From positions 390,623-454,622 of the forward strand of contig JBEWZL010000126.1 in the NCBI GenBank assembly GCA_045837725.1: a stretch of 64,000 nucleotides of DNA, in the 5' to 3' direction. A program made the translations under genes and the position numbers. Shown in pieces: positions 1 to 16,206 of the stretch. Below the pieces are notes generated by a model. The model was given only the letters and a program-made list of their open reading frames with translations, was not told the DNA's origin and ran no database searches. Positions within the stretch are counted from its first letter, which is position 1; each line of letters begins with the position of its first letter. The stretch is from Vermamoeba vermiformis (Eukaryota; Tubulinea; Echinamoebida).

Positions 1-4
1 ATAG

Positions 5-2003
5 GGCGAGCTTCGTGGCGAAATATTGATGAAAAATGTGCTTAAAGTAGAAAATTGGGAGCCCACTGAAGATGATAAGGACTTGGGGTTGAAATTTTGC
101 TTTGAAATAGAAACAAAAGGGGTAAGAAAAAAACCAGATCCGTTTTTTGATGCATGGACCGCTATCTCTTTGCATGATATCGATTAAATATAGCTATATT
201 TACGAAATGAACGGTTGCCAGAACTGGATTTGGCGTGCGCAAATAAATTAATTTTGATTTCTATTTTCAGGAAGTAAACAAGAAAGACAAAACCGAATCA
301 AAATATATATTGCAAGCAGATGATGCTGCGAGTAGAGATAAATGGATTTATCATCTGGATGTAGTCGCTGCGGTCAATTTTTACGCCAATAATCCAAAGT
401 TAAATAGTAAGTGCCAACAATTAAAATGATAATATGCTAATGTTATATTAATATTCTTACTATTTTTGGTGACTATTCGGACACTAATTGCTTGTTTTTG
501 AATAGCTTCGCGCAGATTTGTTCTGCAATGCGCATTGATTCTCCAAACTAGTGCGTCCTATATTACAAACTCTGTGCGCTTCTCACGCAACACATTCTTG
601 CGTGGTGATGAAGCAAAAATATTGGATATGAATCATCAGCTGTCTCCGTTTTTGTTTCGTTTATTGGAGGTACGTTGACACGTGCTTTTACGCGTTGTTT
701 TTGGACTTACCTTATATGGCAATCAGGCCGGCATGAGATATGTTGTTCAGAGAGGCGATGAGAATAGAGAGGTCGTGGTATTGAAGGCTAAAGAGTTCGA
801 GGAGTTTAGTTTGCATGTCTTCAACCTCTGGGAGTACATTTCACAACTTGACGGAGTGAGCGCTGAAGCTATTAGAAGTATCGTCATAATCACTTCAGTA
901 CGTTATTGACACGCGCTATATTTACACGAGCACGTGCTAACTATCGACATTTCCTTTTTAGGACTGTGTTCGTGCCGTTCATGAAATAGCGCAAATGGAC
1001 ATCAGTTCGGAGATTGTGACGGAGGATAATACGCCAATAACCTCACCTATTAACAGTCCTCGAGTCCCTTCAATATCAATGTCTGCTGATGGTTGGAGAA
1101 GACGACCAAGATCTACTGCACAAAGCATCACTAACTCCGCCACTGGACCTAGATCTGTTGACTCAGCTTTTCAGCGCCCAATAGATAACGTTACTACGGC
1201 TGGCAAAGGTACGTACCGTAACATTATTTAATCTTCCTTAAACTGCCATATTTTGCTGGATGCAGTCGAGTTTGAACCGATCGCTACGGATGTGTACTAA
1301 CCATTATTAATGATGCAGAAAGCGAAGTTAATAAGCCTTCTACCTCATGGCAACCTGTTTCAAAAGCAACTCTGAGAAAGACAAAGAGCGAGACCGATAG
1401 TATTGGACTGGAAGAGGATGCGGACCTGAGCAACAATAACAGCCTTAGTGTGCCAACGAGTGATAGTGAAAGCAGTAGTCCAGTGAATATGAGTCCTATC
1501 AAAGAAGAAGAGATTGAAGAAGCAGCGGATGTGGCTTCAAGAACAAATCGACACCAAGAAACGATCTTTAATCTTGATTTGGCGGAGCAAGTAGAACAGG
1601 CATTGAACTCCATAACAGAAGCGAATAACAATGACCCTAATGGAGTTCCTGATATAGTTGCTCCAACACCAAGAAAAAAGCGATCCTTTATAGCCAAGTT
1701 TGAAAAACCGGTCGATCCGAGCGGCGTAAGTTGCGATATGCTCATGATACACTATAATGAACATATAATAATATTTTATTGCAGCAAATCGATAATTGTG
1801 TCCGAGAACTAACGGACATGCAATTTGAGATCGCGAAAGAAGAGGTGCATCAGAATATTGAGAAGGGTGCAGCTACTAGTGGCTGGAAGAGTTATAGTCC
1901 TCATGCTGCTAATCGGAAGTACGCTGGCTCGCTTAGCTCGTCGACCAGATCGAGCGTTAGTGTAATTTCGGATGATCCAAACGGAAATCAAGACAACAAA
2001 TAA
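5..2003 (+). CDS. PH-domain protein, 5' end outside the window
   Basis: The window opens on an intron acceptor (ATAG at 1-4). Exons 5-121, 271-406, 506-669, 727-897, 962-1208, 1319-1725 and 1785-2003 join in phase and give 486 visible residues. Residues 1 to about 85 are the second half of a pleckstrin homology domain: beta strands ending in FCFEIETKG and YILQADDA, then the closing helix with its conserved Trp in RDKWIYHL. This implies phosphoinositide or membrane binding. Residues 86-220 are helical and unrecognised. The rest is Ser/Thr- and acidic-rich, probably disordered, with a short basic patch PRKKRS and a C-terminal helix. Since the N-terminus is missing, a partner domain (GEF, GAP, kinase) could lie upstream; I cannot name the family. 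Confidence is high for coding and PH, low for function. Confidence 0.8.
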
Positions 2004-2213
2004 AGTCAACATAAACGATGTAGCGAACATAATCTTATTATGTATTCTAAAATAATATTGGCTGACCTGATCTGCCACGATAAGCGGAGAAAAAACTCGA
2101 CCGAAATTTATTTTTTTGGCAAGCTTTATTTAAACTTATTTATTACTGGTAAGACCAACGATTAGTCTTATTATTTATTTATAAGCCTTTCGTTGCGTCT
2201 ACAAGCAGAGTAA

Positions 2214-5986
<3,773 letters not shown>

Positions 5987-6077
5987 TGCCCTTCATTTTC
6001 CTTATTTATTTTGTTTATAAATGGATCAGATCAGATTTCGAAACCAAGAATCAAAAAAATTATCCACGCTTGGCTAA

Positions 6078-8928
6078 TTATTCGGTATGTTCATCGATTT
6101 TGTTGCACAGTTGTTCCATCGTCTGCTCATTCAACATTAATAGAACTCAAATATATACATCAATAATTACTTACGGGTCGTGCGTTTGGATCCGTGTTCC
6201 AGCACATCTGCATGATCTCGCGCAGAAGTGGTGGACAGTCTTCAGGAATCGTCGGGGTCAAGCCCGAGTCTCTGATTTTGATTCCAGTGTTCAAAATATC
6301 TTCACCAATGTGTGGCTCTTGTCGTGCAGTAATCTCGTACAAAATGATACCGAACATCCACACGTCAGATTTGAAGCTGTAAGTTTGATTGGCAATTGAT
6401 TCAGGAGCCATCCAACGAATAGGACCAATGTTGGATGTCGTTTTGCCTGCTTGTGTGGCTTCTTTCAAGGCTCTCGACATGCCAAAATCTGATATTTTTG
6501 GCTCACCGTTGTGCATGAGAATATTTCTTGCAGCCAAATCACGATGGACGATATTATTTGTGTGCAAATGGTAAAGTCCCTTGGCAATGCCAGTAGCAAT
6601 GTGAATTTGCTGTGTCGTGGGAATTTTTTGGTTAGTGTCAAAGAGGAGATTGTCCAAACTGCCGTTGTTGCAGTACTCTAATATCACAAGGGGATAAGGA
6701 CCATCAGTAGATATGCCAAGCAACTGAACAATGTTGGGGTGGGGAGGAATGTTCATCTGGAATTCTGCTTCTCTCAAAAATTCTTCTGTCGAAATTGCTG
6801 CATTGCCAACTTTGACTGCAACTTTAGTAGCTTGCCATTTGCCCAAGTACACTGAATTGACATTAGTTTTAGGACATGAAGAAAAGATCACTCTACTTAC
6901 CCTTGCCAAAAGAACCAGCACCAATCTCTTTTTCCAGGGTGACAGACTTGTGTGGTATCAATCTCTTGTCTGCTGACAGTTGAGATAAAGGATTGCCAAC
7001 TTGTTTCTTGGCACGTGATTTTCTTTTCAGACCCAGAATGACACCAACAACAATGCCAGCAACTACAAGGGGAACTACTACTGATGGCACAACTATCACT
7101 GCAATGTTTTGGGGTGCTTCTGCTGAGGGAGTGTTTGGCAGAGGCCCTTCTGTTGTCGCAGGTGTGGGCAGTGAGGGAGGTGTCAAATAAACTCCATACT
7201 GAAATGAAATGTTGCTGCCACTCACCCAAGTCCATTCATTAGAAGAAGGGTTAAATCTCCACAGGTCATTAAGATAAGCTAAATGACTGGTATAAGCAAA
7301 GGTGTTTCAAATAAGTTATTACCTCCACTCACCCTGCCCATAGGTTGCATCATAAATAGAACCTCCAAACAACCAAACTGTTCCATCTGTGCCAGTCTGC
7401 AATGTAGAACCAGTTCGTGCAGTTGGTATGTTTGCCACTGAGGGGACTCCTTGAGTTCCATAGTTTCCAAGTTGGTTTACTGAGGTTGAGCCTCCCATCC
7501 ATGTCCATTGATTGGTGGAGGGAGTGTACTTCCAGAGGTCATTCATAAAGCCCATGCCTAATGAAAATCAGGCAAAGGGTTGTAAGTGTAAAATATAAAC
7601 TTGACTTACTAGTACGGTTAGCATAGCCATAACCTCCAAACAACCAGAATGATCCATTAAGGTCAATCCAAGCCTGGCTGGAGCGGCGTGAACCAGGCCT
7701 TGTGATGTCTGATGGCACTCCTAGACTACCAAACTCTCCAAATTGATTTGTTGTACCGTTTCCACTCACCCAGGTCCATTCATTGGTGGTTAGATTGTAG
7801 TTCCATAAGTCACTAAGCTGCCCAGAGACTGAACCAATTCCACCAAATAGCCAAAATGTGGTGTTATCTGAGGCTGAGCCAAAGCCTTGTCTTGAGCCAG
7901 GATTGCTGGAGGGTGAGGGGACTCCTTGTGTGCCATAGCTTGGCTGTTCATTGACTGTATCATTGCCACTGACCCACACCCACAACTGAGTGGAGGGATT
8001 GTACTGCCAGACATCATTGAACGTGCGGCCCGCTAAACACTTGTTAGAATCTGCAATGTCAAAGGAGACAAATCAAATCATACATCCAGTTCCACCAAAC
8101 AGCCAAAATGTTCCATCGAAGCCTGTCCACGACCCAGATGTTGTTCTAGCACCAGGATAATTAGATGGTGAGGGGACTCCTTGAGTTCCATAGTTTCCAA
8201 GTTGACCTGTTGAGGTTGAGCCTCCCATCCACGTCCATTGATTGGTGGAGGGAGTGTACCTCCAGAGGTCGTTTAACAAACCATTTGTAGGTGGAAAAGG
8301 ACCATTTGTAGCTGTGATACCAGTCCCGCCAAAGAGCCAGAGCGATCCGTCAGCACCCGTCCATGAGACCGAATACTGCCGTCCACCAGGAATATTGCTG
8401 TCTGCTGGTACTCCTTGCTCTCCAAATTGTGCTGGTTCGTTAGCATAGTACGTGCCTTTCATCCACGTCCACTCGTCCAACAACGGATCGTATCGCCACA
8501 GATCGTTGAAATATCCTAAAAAATTAAATCCTTCAATATCGAGAGTCACCTATTTAACTTTTGCACCCACCACTGCCTCCAGGACTGTATCGCGTAGTAG
8601 TGTTGCTATAGCCATTGCCTCCGAAAAGCCAAAATTTGCCGTTGAGATCCACCCACGAAACTGGATCGGTGCGAGCGCCAGGGACTGCTTTTAATACTTG
8701 ACACAAGTACGGAGGGATGTAAATTGCAACCAATAATACCAAAAATAAACCTAAATAAAACAAGTTATTATACCTTTGGCGATAATCTTGCCATCCGAAT
8801 AAAATCTGAATTTGTTGGATGGATATACTAAAGTTGTAACTTGGCTTACGTAAGTTCATCAAGTGTGGTTTAGAATGTGATTTAGAAATAGATAATTGGC
8901 TCCGGCATCGAAACATCGGTTTTAGCAT
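6078..8928 (-). CDS. Kelch-ectodomain receptor-type tyrosine kinase
   Basis: Exons (minus, 5' to 3') 8571-8928, 8084-8515, 7610-8032, 7333-7557, 6901-7278, 6175-6851 and 6078-6122 join in phase (845 aa). An N-terminal hydrophobic stretch (LFYLGLFLVLLVAIYI) serves as signal or anchor. Then come five full kelch units (pattern NDLW.Y, W.W, FWLFGG) plus half units at both ends, as expected for a six-bladed propeller closed between its termini. A membrane helix lies near residues 540-564, followed by a basic stop (KRKSRAKK) and a kinase domain at about 595-840: GAGSFGK loop, VAVK, HRDLAARN, DFGMSR, APE. HRDLAARN is the tyrosine-kinase catalytic loop, so an active Tyr or dual-specificity receptor kinase is likely. 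The segment from DFG to APE has Ser/Thr but no Tyr. The N-terminus is the weakest part: a small upstream first exon is possible. Confidence 0.85.
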
Positions 8929-10469
8929 GTCAACTTGTCATAACACATTTAATCGACCAATCCTAACAAAGCTTTCTGTAACACAAGTATTTAATTTCAA
9001 TTACCATCGCTTTATCAATATGTTGCATAGCAACGTTACGTGGTAAGGACGCGAATGCTAAACTTAAACGTGTGCTCGAAGGGCGGTTAAATGCGCAAAA
9101 AAAACAGAAATTTCCTTCGCCGTGACAGACACACCGTAATTGGCGTGTACTGTATAGTGAATATTATCGTTATTGACGTAGCAAATCTCTCCGGAGAACA
9201 CCCGTTCCAATGAAATTCACATTTTTTCACTTCCAGAAAACTCCCGATGATTGGCATTGAGGCACATCCAACTTAAAATTAAGTCCGTTTAATAAAGTTG
9301 TATACATTGCGTTTCTTTACAGCTTGTACAAGAGTAGGGGAGTGAGATAATTAATGATAGCATGAAAAAACGGATCTCAAACGCATTTGTTTTTCCGATC
9401 TATGCACCACACCACTGCCATAATCACGATCTGTATATCAATGGCACATTAGGCTTTGTCGCTCGCGTATCTTTTCAACTGTCATCAAATGTCAGTTTTG
9501 TAATGTTCCTCCAAAGAAGTGCGTTTGCGTAAAACAGAAAATAATGGCCCTACGAGAAGCTCCATAATACAAAGCGACTTCTATTTGGCTGTTGGGGCGC
9601 ACGCTTTGCATGTTAACGTACCGATTACCGGTAACTATTTTCTTTGAATTCAAATTAGCAATCTGTTCGTCTTTTCGATGGACAGAAATAATTACTGTAA
9701 TTACAAATTAGTTATTTATTTAACTCAAACGCAAAATGGCAATTTCTTCTACATCCTAATTAATTATTTTTATTTGCGTGAGATCTTACTACTTGTCCAT
9801 TTGTAACACTGCTTGGCACTAATGAATTATTCTATTCTATCTATATAGGTCACTGTCGACCAGCCGGCGTCCGATTTTTTCCGCCGCAGATCAGCGTTTT
9901 TTACGTATTCAAAGAATGGTTCCAGTACGCGTATATCGTCCGCATACTTCCAACACTTATCTTACCAAATTTAGAATTGTTGTGTTTGCACCAAGAAATA
10001 TCGTGGCCTCTACTGGTTCAGCGATTCAGATCGAGAAGAATTAACCGGTATACTTGGTTGTCCTGCAACGCTTGAGTGGGTTGATTATTGGTACGTCGTC
10101 TTTGACTACAACCGAATGGCTTATAGCCTGAGCGGTGGTGCTGATTAGCAAGAAAATATTCTTAGCTTGCCATCTTTATTCGTAAAGTAAGTCCAATTTG
10201 TGCTTGATATTGGTATAGCGACAATCAATAATGCTCTAGCTACGACCAGCGCCACTCGTTACGGTCGGCTAGTGATGTTTTGGTCGTGGATCGCGATTCA
10301 AGCGAATTAATCATGACTGACTATTTTAAACCAACAGCTGTATTACATTGTCGATATCCCAGTTGAATTTGAATTCTTTCTTTGTTTTTTGGCTGCCGAT
10401 ATTTTTTGAATCACTTTGACAGGCTTAAATACTGCCGACAAATTCTAATTGTTTTTATTCAGATTCGCT
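8929..10469. other. Long gap with no supported gene
   Basis: This 1.5 kb stretch is AT-rich with stops in all frames and no ORF over about 60 codons. I saw no tRNA T-loop pattern and no convincing chain of exons. It holds the promoter of the Kelch kinase on its left and that of the small membrane protein on its right. A non-coding RNA or short spliced gene cannot be excluded. Confidence 0.5.
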
Positions 10470-10977
10470 ATGGCGGTCACAAGAGAATGCAAAATAATAA
10501 TCTTTTTGATTATTATGCTCTTCGGAGCAGGCGCGCTCATCGTGGGCATATTCATAGCCGCAATAGGCATTAGCAGTGATGTTCTAAGTGCCGATGGTAA
10601 TTACAGCGAAAAATATTTAAATTTTACTAATTATAATCAGTCATCAAAATTGCTGGCTACGTATTGATAGGCGTTGGTGGTGCTATATTCATCGTAGGCG
10701 GAATGTTCTTCGCTATTAACGTGCACAGTAAGTTCCGATCGTAATTCCAAATTCGCGCCTAATCGTTACAGAAAAACGGCGTGACGAAACATATGAAAAA
10801 CGAATGGTAAAAAAGCGAGAAAAAGAGGAAAAGAAAAGGCAGAAGGAAATTGAAGCGAAAAAGAAGAACACAATGATCGCATCCTTTTCCACATCCAGCA
10901 CTGCTTCGACGACTAGCGGCATGTCGACATCACGGTCGAGTGTATTATTGCTGAATACCTATCCCGAGGAGGTATAA
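10470..10977 (+). CDS. Small two-helix membrane protein with charged tail
   Basis: Exons 10470-10596, 10641-10727 and 10772-10977 join in phase. The start is the ATG in ATGGCGGTCACA. Helix 1 (IIIFLIIMLFGAGALIVGIF) and helix 2 (IAGYVLIGVGGAIFIVGG) form a hairpin. A Lys/Glu-rich coiled stretch (KKRRDETYEKR onward) and a Ser/Thr-rich C-terminus ending LLLNTYPEEV follow. The end could act as a short cytosolic binding motif. A second in-phase acceptor at 10671 would shorten helix 2 by ten residues, so alternative splicing is possible. No family recognised; the Gly-rich helix faces suggest tight helix packing. Confidence 0.7.
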
Positions 10978-11322
10978 GCTCATTTTTGTTGTTTATAATG
11001 TACAGCTGGTTTTATACCAGAAATTAAAATCTCGAAAACCTATCTCGACAGAAATTTCGAATCACAACTGATAATCAGGTACCTTGCGTCATATAATTAT
11101 CAATATTATGTTACGACATCGTACGGCGAACGAATTCGTCAATTGAGTAGATTTAATTTCTTTTCATCGTTTGCGGATCTGGATCCAGGCCTCAATCAAT
11201 AGTTTTAATCCAACAATTTCATGAAATTAATTTAATTGAGATATATAATAAACAATTTTACGTTGTGCGCCAAGTAGAACTTCTGACGCTCACGTGACTG
11301 GACATCGCCGTTCACTGAACGA
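10978..11322. other. Convergent intergenic region
   Basis: A 345 bp space between the 3' ends of two genes. It contains an AATAAA-like signal near 11245 and a GTTCACTGAAC palindrome at 11310-11320. I see no gene in it. Confidence 0.5.
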
Positions 11323-14300
11323 CTAATTCTTTTTGAGAATGCTATTCGCGTACTGGTCTCTATTCTTGCTGTTGTAGAGCAATTGGCTGTATTCGCCCAT
11401 CATCAGATTGTTAAATGTATAGTCGTCTGTTTTCTTGCTTCCACCGCTGAATAATTGCAATGATTAGCACGCTTGTTTCTACCTTATATGGTAATAAATA
11501 GTACTTACTCGTAGTTGAAATAATCGTAGTCTCTGTTGCAAGTGTAGCACGTGGTATTGTACAAAATGGAACTGAACAAAATGTTGTCCAATGTTCCGCG
11601 AGGACTGCCAGTCAAACCTTAAAACGATAATAAAATTAATAAAACTAGCACTAAGCCTATACAAAATATCGGAAATAAATTGCTAATGTTTTCACGACTG
11701 TGAAAAATATCAATTTTTTTCACGGATTAGATCTTGGTCATGAAACGTGTTTCCAAATAAGGCAATACTTACGGTTGATGCTCCAACAGTCCCTATTGTT
11801 CGCGCAGTCACTCAACGGATCAATCACTTGATGCTGCACAATGCTGCCGCTGATGTGTCCGAACAGATCCAGCGAACAGAGCGGTTTCCACTGATAGTCC
11901 ACCGACTGCATATTAAAGTTGTCCTTATAATACTGTTGCGTGGTTGAACTGTTGTAATCCACGCCTGCAAACAGATTTCCACCAATCGTTGGCGAGAACA
12001 CTCCGTCGCGCCATAATAGGAACAAGAGGCCTTCGAGCTTGTTCACGACGGAATAACTCGTCGACAAGAAAATAATTGTTACGTATTCCTCGAGGGCTTC
12101 CTAATTTAGTAAAGGAAATTAAATATCTTGGTGGTAAAAGACAAAATGCTGTGAAAAATTTTGAGGTCACGCCAATTTCGATTATTTCCTTATTTGGAAG
12201 TGTCAAGAGCATACCTTGATGACGAGAGGTCTCCACGCGTTGTTATTGATGTCAGTCACGTGTCCATTGTACTTCGAAAAGTCAAAAGTTTTCAACGTCA
12301 CTCCGCGCCACGTGTCCACTTCTTTGCGCTGCGAGTCACTGAGACCCAAGTCGTAAATCACCACGGCAATACTTGACTCGTGCGAGTGCATCGATCCGAC
12401 CTAAATGAAAATCCCATATTAGGAAAGAGATTCGGATCCAAAAATTATGTTCTTTTTTCACGTACGAGATTTTTGAGGTCGTTGAAGTGGCTGCTGGCGG
12501 CACCAGTGATGAATTTAATCTCGCTCTTGAGATCTTTTTCAATCTGCAAATATTTGCGGTGCGTGACAGTGTTCATGAACGACGAGGCCGTGCCTTGCGC
12601 GGGTAATGACGAGACACCCGCAGTGCAGTGCTTGGTGTAGCGCTCAGGATTGAAATACTTCGAGTACGTCGAGGACGTGCAGCGACACGATTGGTGGTCT
12701 AAAAATAGATCGTGAGAATAAATTATTGCAATGTTTTCGAGTAAATTTTTTTCAAATGAGTGTAGTGAAGTCCAAGGATATTGTTTCCAAATAAGGCAAT
12801 AACGCGTGTGCGAGTACGTACCGTGGAAGTCAGCCTTGACACGTGCTTTGATCGTGTTCCACTGCGCAAAGTTCTTGCTCACGCCGTCCCAGTCCTCACA
12901 CGTGCGCACTTCGCCTGCACAATAACAAAAATAAACTATTAGCAAACCAATAGATAACAATAGCAAATATAGCACTGCAGCATAATGTCAAACAAACATA
13001 TTATAATAATCGGCATTAAAGATTTGTCCAGCAACATTTGAACCATCAGTAAGCGTACTAAAGATTAATAATACGATGGCAATGTCTCGTGATATAACTA
13101 TTCAAATTTGAATGCCCGTGCGTACCGTTGTAAGGTCCACTGCCGCGCCTGTGATGCAACACTTCAGTGCCAATCTTCTTCGGGTCCTCGCCACCAGCCA
13201 CGTGATTGGTGAATGCCGAGTCCATGGCGCACTGCACACAGACCGTGCGATAGACTTGCATCGAGAACAGCGGCTGATCTTTGCCGTACGACCGCGTCTC
13301 GGTCAGTTCTGGCACTAAAAATAGAACAAACCATTAGAACAATATTACTATTTTAGGAAATGAGTTGTTGATCGAGGGCAAATTATTCGGTTAGTGAAAA
13401 TACGGTTCAGTGAAAATATGGTTCAGTGAAATTACCTGCAGGAGGTGTCAAACACAATTCATCGAGCGCACATTCAACGGCTGGTCTGCAAATGAATATT
13501 AGCAAAGATTGATGACACAACGTAGATTACTATTTTTAGATTATTTTCCCGTTCAGGTAAAATGATAGATTGATCCGTACTTGATCACGCCGTTAAAAGC
13601 ACCGCCCCAATAGGTGCCACCGTGCACGCCACCAGCAGTCATTGGTCGGCCCAAAAATGACTCGAGTGTCGTGTTGAAGTGCTCGAACATGCCTGGTCTG
13701 CCACCACGTGTCAAGCTGTCACCCATGCCCGTGCAGAAATAGCCTTCTTTGTTGACACGTTGACGGATGTAATTGATTGGCTGACGAATTTCATAGCCGC
13801 TGTCCACGTACAAGATCTGCACGGAAAAAATTTTAGCAAAGTTTGATTTTTCCGGATCTTGTCTAATTGTAATTACCTTGCCGTATTCTTCGAGTGCTTG
13901 TTGCACTACGAGAGCTTTCCACGCGAAATTTCGCAAACTTTTAACGTGTGGTGGATACTTGTCGAAATCAAAGGGCCGGATCTGTTCCGATAAATAAAAA
14001 TAACGTTAGCATTCGATTTATCATGTTTTATATAATAGGTATAATTATAGTATTATCTTACCGTTACTTTACACCACTTTGAAATTTGAGCCTTATTTTC
14101 CGCTGACAGACCCAGATCATAAACAGCAATCTAGTTAGAGTTGAAATAAGTACGTATATTATTAGGGCTATACTACTATAGTGTATTTATGCTATTATTG
14201 CTTATTTACCTCTAAATCGGGCTCCCAGTAGTGAACAGATCCGACGATATTGCCTAAATGACCTACGAACCCAGAACTTGCAGCCGTTACGAGTGTAAGT

Positions 14301-14904
14301 GGCAAATTGAGTAATTCGGGGTCTGTGGTCGGCTTGGGCTTGCAGGGATCGTGACTGTAGCGCTAAATGGAAAAATAAATATTTTAAAAATCTATTATGG
14401 ATCAAAGAATCGAAATTGCAAAAAAATAGTAAAATAGCGCTATAATAACAGAAAAATAATTTATAAGATTTTTGGCGTTGAAATTGAGGCAAAATTAAGG
14501 CGAAGAAAGGTTGTTATTCAGAAAACGGTAAAAAAATATTTCAATAAATCGAATTTACAGCAATAATACTATCTTGATATAATTCGTACCTTAATATCTT
14601 CATCCGATAAATGATCATTAAAATCGACACGTGGTTTGGCGACGTCATCTTGATGTTGCTGATGCGTTTGAGAACTTTGAGGTGGCGTAACAGCTGCTGG
14701 TACTCGCGTTACAACATTAGGAACAGTATGTACATTGGGTTTGGTTGGTAAATACACAGCTTCGTAAATATGATCGTTAGATCTAGTGTTGGGCGTGATA
14801 ATCCAGATCGTAAACAAAGAACAGCCGATAATCGTCGCTACGAAGGTCTTAAATAATAATTCTGACCTCCGTCGTTCGGCAACACGAGACCGTCCTCTAT
14901 GCAT
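11323..14904 (-). CDS. Type II membrane protein with duplicated glycosyltransferase-like domain
   Basis: Thirteen exons (minus) join in phase: 14590-14904, 14210-14362, 14062-14130, 13877-13981, 13581-13816, 13436-13485, 13126-13314, 12822-12914, 12466-12698, 12215-12400, 11773-12100, 11509-11617 and 11323-11446 (729 aa). A short basic N-terminus, one membrane helix (FVATIIGCSLFTIWII) and a Pro/Gln-rich stem give Golgi glycosyltransferase topology. Two copies of one domain follow. Each has T(A/G)AAS, GS(V/M)H, (V/I)YDLGLS, a W.VT(I/L) strand, F(D)F.KY and W(K/R).LV(V/I). The layout recalls the DUF1647-like glycosyltransferase group; that assignment is from memory. Copy 1 continues EEYGKILYVDSG, with an Asp where such enzymes bind the sugar nucleotide. 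At the same place copy 2 reads EEYVTIIFLSTS and has lost it. Copy 2 may be a structural or lectin-like pseudo-domain. Confidence 0.82.
13388..13435. repeat. Short tandem repeat in an intron
   Basis: Two and a half copies of a 16-bp unit GTGAAAATAYGGTTCA directly precede the intron donor on the minus strand at 13435. A related sequence in the other orientation lies in the CH-LIM intron around 3836-3885. Confidence 0.7.
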
Positions 14905-15158
14905 TCAATTAATAGGCGCGTGTTGGTCTATTGGACAAATCTGAAAAATAAAGGCAAATTTTCATTTTGTTATTGATAAATACCACAAACAACGGGTATT
15001 TATGCTAGTAATCGAGATGTGATATTATAATTAGCCTAGGGAGTTCAGATTGCCTCTGTTTGTAGATCTTTCCCGCCATCCGAAATTATTTGAGGTAAAT
15101 ATAATTTTTTAAATAGTACGGATACCAATGCTTATGCAATTACAAAAATAGCCCAGGT

Positions 15159-15805
15159 TTATGTTGTTAAATTCCTCAGGTGGTTGTAAATAGAAAATTT
15201 CTTGCTGCGCATCATCTCGTTCCAAATTGGCCAATAATGTATTTCTCGAATGTTATACTCATAATAGATGACATTTAAATGATACAGTGTAATATAATTT
15301 CTTACTTCATTAGAATTTACGTACAAATTTAATGAATTTAACGAACAAATACTCGCCGCCGATCAACAGACAGAGACTGGTCTTGCCATGAGCAAGGACC
15401 GTGTAGAGATGAATGCCGGTGAGAAGTGCTACTACAGCTAAAATGATAGAATGAGTAATCCACGTTGGTTGTGATAAATCTAATCGTTTCCGTTGCAACG
15501 GATGTGAATTTATTTTTCGTATCATCAATACTTACGACCTAATAAGAATTTAAATACGTTGCGCATGATAGCAACACCCACATTCTAATAATTATACGAT
15601 TATTTAAATTAAAATTCATTTTTTAATCCTTTGTATTGACCGAACATCAACTTACATCGCCTGAACGAAGCTTTTTTTTGGCATATATATTTCCTGCTAT
15701 TGTTGTGATGGTGCCTGCTATGAGCGCGGCGGTTAGCGATGTTCGTATCGGCTGATCCTGCAAGCTAGGCAGATAATTCGATGCAGAATGCATAATATTC
15801 GACAT
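15159..15805 (-). CDS. Small multi-helix membrane protein
   Basis: Exons (minus) 15656-15805, 15536-15584, 15325-15437 and 15159-15257 join in phase (136 aa). Hydrophobic segments are TSLTAALIAGTITTIAGNIY, NVFKFLLGPVVALLTGIHLY and SLCLLIGGEYLFV; the tail YNIREIHYWPIWNEMMRSKK is amphipathic. The last exon uses an unusual GAG acceptor at 15258; without it the protein would stop four codons after FIKF. Small size and three helices would suit an organelle or ER membrane subunit, but no family is recognised. Confidence 0.62.
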
Positions 15806-16206
15806 TTTGTGCTGAGTTAATAATGTAAGCTAGTAAAAATAGCTCATTGAACGAACATTTTTAATTTTAAGATATTTGCGAGATTAATTTAGAGCAGTTT
15901 TAACGGTTTTGGGCGAAAAAAGATTAACGACAGACGCAACAGCAATAATATCTCATACTTTATCGTCCGTAGTTCAATTAATGCAAGTCAAAACATTTAC
16001 GAACAGTTCTTTATCATTCGCCTGGTTACATCCGCGATCTCATTCAACCCTTCCACGGGCTATTGATGATCTCGACTAATGTCAGTTTATGGTTACATTG
16101 GTTCAAGCTAATGAGGGTGCAATGTTCACGAGACTCGGACCGCGCAACAATTTTGCAGTCGGGTTGAACCTCATTCGTTCATTACCCGCACAACAGAGCA
16201 CCACAA
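15806..16206. other. Divergent intergenic region
   Basis: Holds the presumed promoters of the small membrane protein (minus) and the PTC7-like gene (plus). The short open frames in it have no supporting splice context. Confidence 0.4.

Noticed and set aside
5-2003. Calling the first gene a RasGAP or RhoGEF from its PH domain
   Set aside because: The helical region after the PH domain lacks the arginine-finger or DH motifs and the N-terminus is outside the window.
12466-13985. Chitinase or secreted hydrolase for the duplicated-domain gene
   Set aside because: The Golgi-type N-terminus and the YDLGLS and YVDSG strands fit a glycosyltransferase-like fold better, and no hydrolase motif is present.
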